Below, one piece after another: positions 5,485 through 7,205 of a stretch of 7,205 nucleotides of DNA. The position numbers and the translations under genes were made by a program. Under the pieces are notes generated by a model. That model was not told the origin of the DNA. It did no database searches and saw only the letters and a program-made list of their open reading frames with translations. Location of the stretch: contig DAIRDH010000113.1 in assembly GCA_036796255.1 (NCBI GenBank), positions 1 to 7,205 of the forward strand, written 5' to 3'. Positions within the stretch are counted from its first letter, which is position 1, and the number at the start of each line of letters is the position of its first letter. The DNA is from T3Sed10-241 sp036796255. GTDB taxonomy: Bacteria > Bacteroidota > Bacteroidia > Flavobacteriales_D > Cryomorphaceae.

Positions 5485-6960
5485 TCATTCAATTGCAAGC
5501 TTTCCGTAAGCAATCCCTCCATCCCTTGAGGCCGCCCTCAGCACCACCACGCCTTTAGCCAAGCCATGTAGGGAGATTTCTTCACCAATACTTCGTAGTG
5601 TTCGTGCTGCGATCAGCCTTCCGCTCAGGTCGAACATTTCCAGATGCAGGGGATAGTGCTCTTCGGTAAGGTTTAACCTAAAACTTTGCGCCGCAGGATT
5701 CGGGTAGGCCATCAAGGCTTTTGCCGTAAGGCGCTCCGAAGCGCTCGTGGATAGCGGCGAACCCCACTCGACGCCTGATTTGTTGAAGTACAGTAGGCTG
5801 GTGTAGCTATATGAGGGAGCGCCAACAGAACACTCGCTGTAAGGTCCACCCAGCCCTTTCACAAAATAAGTATGACCGCCACTGAAGCAACCCCAGTCAA
5901 TCACCTCTGTGAAACACCCATCTGATTCAGGATACTCCGAGTACATGCCACCTCCACTAGGAAGATATTTAGCAGGAAATCCTTCGTAAAGTCCAATTTT
6001 AAAGTAAGTTCCGGTGGAATATCCCGAACCTGGATCAGGTTCATCAATCACAGGACTTGCAGGCAAGGCATCGAAATGCGGGTTTGAATGTATGGTTTGA
6101 TTTTCGATGGTGGTGCCTTGGTACACCATTTCAATGTCAGATAGCGTTCCAGAAAAATACCATCGCGCCACTTCCACTTCATACACTATAGAGTCAGGAA
6201 AATCTTGCCTGGAAAGGTATGTAAACAGGGTATGCTCCACATAGCCTTCGCCAAAATTGAAAGTACTTTTTTCAATGTGAATTTCATCATCAACTTCAAA
6301 ATCGTAAACTTCAAACCACTTGAGATTCTGTATTCCAGCTTGCCCCTCTATGCCTGATAAATCAAAGTTTCCTTCTACAGCTGGATAGCCTGAATAGCCG
6401 GGAAAGGCACCCCATTGTGGGCTGTGTACGAGGCCAGCATTTCTGGCAATGCGAACTTCCAAATTTGCTATCCAAGGGTTATTGGCATTGCCATCGGAAC
6501 TGTATGACTGAAAGCTAAAAGTTTTCACCGAGTCCACTACGCCGAGGATATTCTCAGCCACGCGCTCGCTCACCACTGCTTCAACGTAAAAACTTCCATC
6601 GGCAGCGGTATAGGCCAGCCACGGCCCATCGCCTGGATTGCGTTGGGTGAGCAATGTAATAGTCTCATCATATGCGGTGTAAATCACGGTAGTGCCATCT
6701 GCAGCTATGCGCACTTTCCTGCCCAGCATAGAGCTGCTATCGGGATAAGCACAGCCCCATGAATCTGGCAAGTGAATCCAGTGCGGTGCCAACCAAAAAA
6801 TGGAATCACCATCAAATTCAACTTCTTTCACCTCAAGTCCGGCATGCCCTACGGCCATGTCATAGAGGTATTGATTGTTGCTTTTAATCAACTGATAGTC
6901 TTGCCCCAAAGCGCTGAAGAAAAGTCCGGTGAAAAGAATTAGGAGTAAAAGTTGTTTCAT
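5485..6960 (-). CDS. Secreted T9SS cargo protein of unknown function, paralogue 2
   Basis: This 491-residue protein has a Sec signal peptide (residues 1-20, MKQLLLLILFTGLFFSALGQ) and a C-terminal type A T9SS sorting domain at about 414-491 (AYPNPAAQSFRL, LHLEMFDLSGRLI, closing AYGKLAIE). It aligns with paralogue 1 without gaps over roughly the first 190 residues and with only small indels later. DGDSIFWLAPHW, LSRQDFPDSIVYEVEV and YFNKSG are identical, and all four cysteines (70, 349, 358, 377) are kept, as is KGLGGPY just before the last one. The pair therefore arose by tandem duplication and both copies still look functional. No enzyme or binding domain is recognisable in residues 21-413; strand-like segments suggest an all-beta surface protein. 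The ATG at 6960 is fixed by the signal peptide. It is first in the probable two-gene unit. Confidence 0.85.
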   Translation of the reverse strand: MKQLLLLILFTGLFFSALGQDYQLIKSNNQYLYDMAVGHAGLEVKEVEFDGDSIFWLAPHWIHLPDSWGCAYPDSSSMLGRKVRIAADGTTVIYTAYDETITLLTQRNPGDGPWLAYTAADGSFYVEAVVSERVAENILGVVDSVKTFSFQSYSSDGNANNPWIANLEVRIARNAGLVHSPQWGAFPGYSGYPAVEGNFDLSGIEGQAGIQNLKWFEVYDFEVDDEIHIEKSTFNFGEGYVEHTLFTYLSRQDFPDSIVYEVEVARWYFSGTLSDIEMVYQGTTIENQTIHSNPHFDALPASPVIDEPDPGSGYSTGTYFKIGLYEGFPAKYLPSGGGMYSEYPESDGCFTEVIDWGCFSGGHTYFVKGLGGPYSECSVGAPSYSYTSLLYFNKSGVEWGSPLSTSASERLTAKALMAYPNPAAQSFRLNLTEEHYPLHLEMFDLSGRLIAARTLRSIGEEISLHGLAKGVVVLRAASRDGGIAYGKLAIE

Positions 6961-6979
6961 GGTGGTTTGGATTAGTTTT

Positions 6980-6987
6980 CGAATTTA
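6980..6987 (-). promoter_or_regulatory. Candidate -7 element upstream of paralogue 2
   Basis: TAAATTCG on the minus strand matches TAnnTTTG with one fixed-position mismatch and ends 19 nt before the ATG at 6960. No clear TTG lies at the -33 distance. It is the best-placed promoter candidate for the paralogue pair. Confidence 0.3.
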
Positions 6988-7098
6988 AGCAATTGTGCTT
7001 TGGATTCCACATACTTGGTAAATACAATACGCTGGATTCTTGGAATGCCAAATGGCGGAATGGTGTACCTTCAGAAACAGGTCGACTTCATGCGAGGC

Positions 7099-7123
7099 TG
7101 TCGGCGCCCTAAAAGGCCCGACA
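7099..7123. other. Strong GC-rich hairpin near the right edge
   Basis: TGTCGG (7099-7104) pairs with CCGACA (7118-7123), and GCC (7106-7108) with GGC (7115-7117), with one bulged base and a 6-nt loop. No T-run follows on either strand, so a simple terminator is unlikely; a protein-binding palindrome or the edge of an element beyond the window is possible. The remaining bases of 6961-7205 hold no gene that I can see. Confidence 0.45.
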
Positions 7124-7139
7124 AACACAACACCCCCCA

Positions 7140-7177
7140 TTAACGCCAATTGTGATGAGCGGTCAAGCCAATGTTAA
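7140..7177 (-). repeat. Imperfect palindrome with TTAAC/GTTAA ends, copy 2
   Basis: Read on the minus strand it opens TTAACATTGGC and closes CAATTGGC-GTTAA, sharing a 10-mer and an 8-mer in the same order with 3804-3852 but with a shorter interior. The TTAAC/GTTAA ends pair perfectly. It lies in inverted orientation relative to the first copy, with the two T9SS paralogues between them. Confidence 0.4.
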
Positions 7178-7205
7178 TTGTACCTGCTATTTTCGCCGTC
7201 CATCA

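Overview
The window looks like a scaffold from a member of the Bacteroidota, probably a flavobacterial or saprospirial lineage. The evidence is two secreted proteins with C-terminal type IX secretion (T9SS) sorting domains of the YPNP type, AT-rich upstream regions with few Shine-Dalgarno sites, Bacteroidota-style promoter elements (TAnnTTTG with an upstream TTG), and an outer-membrane beta-barrel protein ending in Phe. The assembly contains a 100-N gap at 1748-1847 flanked by an exact 55-bp duplication, which points to a de Bruijn assembly join.

Layout from left to right. At the extreme left, on the minus strand, is a 16-codon peptide with three consecutive Trp codons, a stem-loop over its end and a promoter in front. 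It reads as a tryptophan-operon attenuator leader whose operon lies outside the window. Behind it on the same strand is a small zinc-ribbon-like hypothetical protein (135-629). A bidirectional-looking terminator (708-740) and a structured repeat (copy A, 831-943) follow. Next is a minus-strand HigBA-type toxin-antitoxin pair (toxin 1329-1676, antitoxin 970-1272) with an inverted-repeat operator over the toxin start. The gap and a second diverged copy of the structured repeat (copy B, 1966-2077) follow, so the toxin-antitoxin locus is bracketed by two direct copies. 

On the plus strand are an outer-membrane beta-barrel protein (2196-2867) and, 15 bp later, an NADPH-dependent FMN reductase-like flavoprotein (2883-3392) that seems to have its own promoter directly before its ATG. 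The 540-bp region 3393-3932 has no convincing gene but holds a degenerate direct repeat and an imperfect palindrome. The right half is a tandem pair of paralogous secreted T9SS cargo proteins on the minus strand (3933-5399 and 5485-6960). They share four aligned cysteines and an otherwise unrecognised N-terminal body. The final 245 bp carry a strong hairpin and a second palindrome sharing words with the one at 3804-3852, in inverted orientation.

The genes do not form one pathway. The best candidates for something less described are the trp-type leader, the covarying structured repeat around the toxin-antitoxin module, and the paralogous T9SS cargo pair bracketed by related palindromes. Nothing here clearly amounts to a new defence or enzymatic system.
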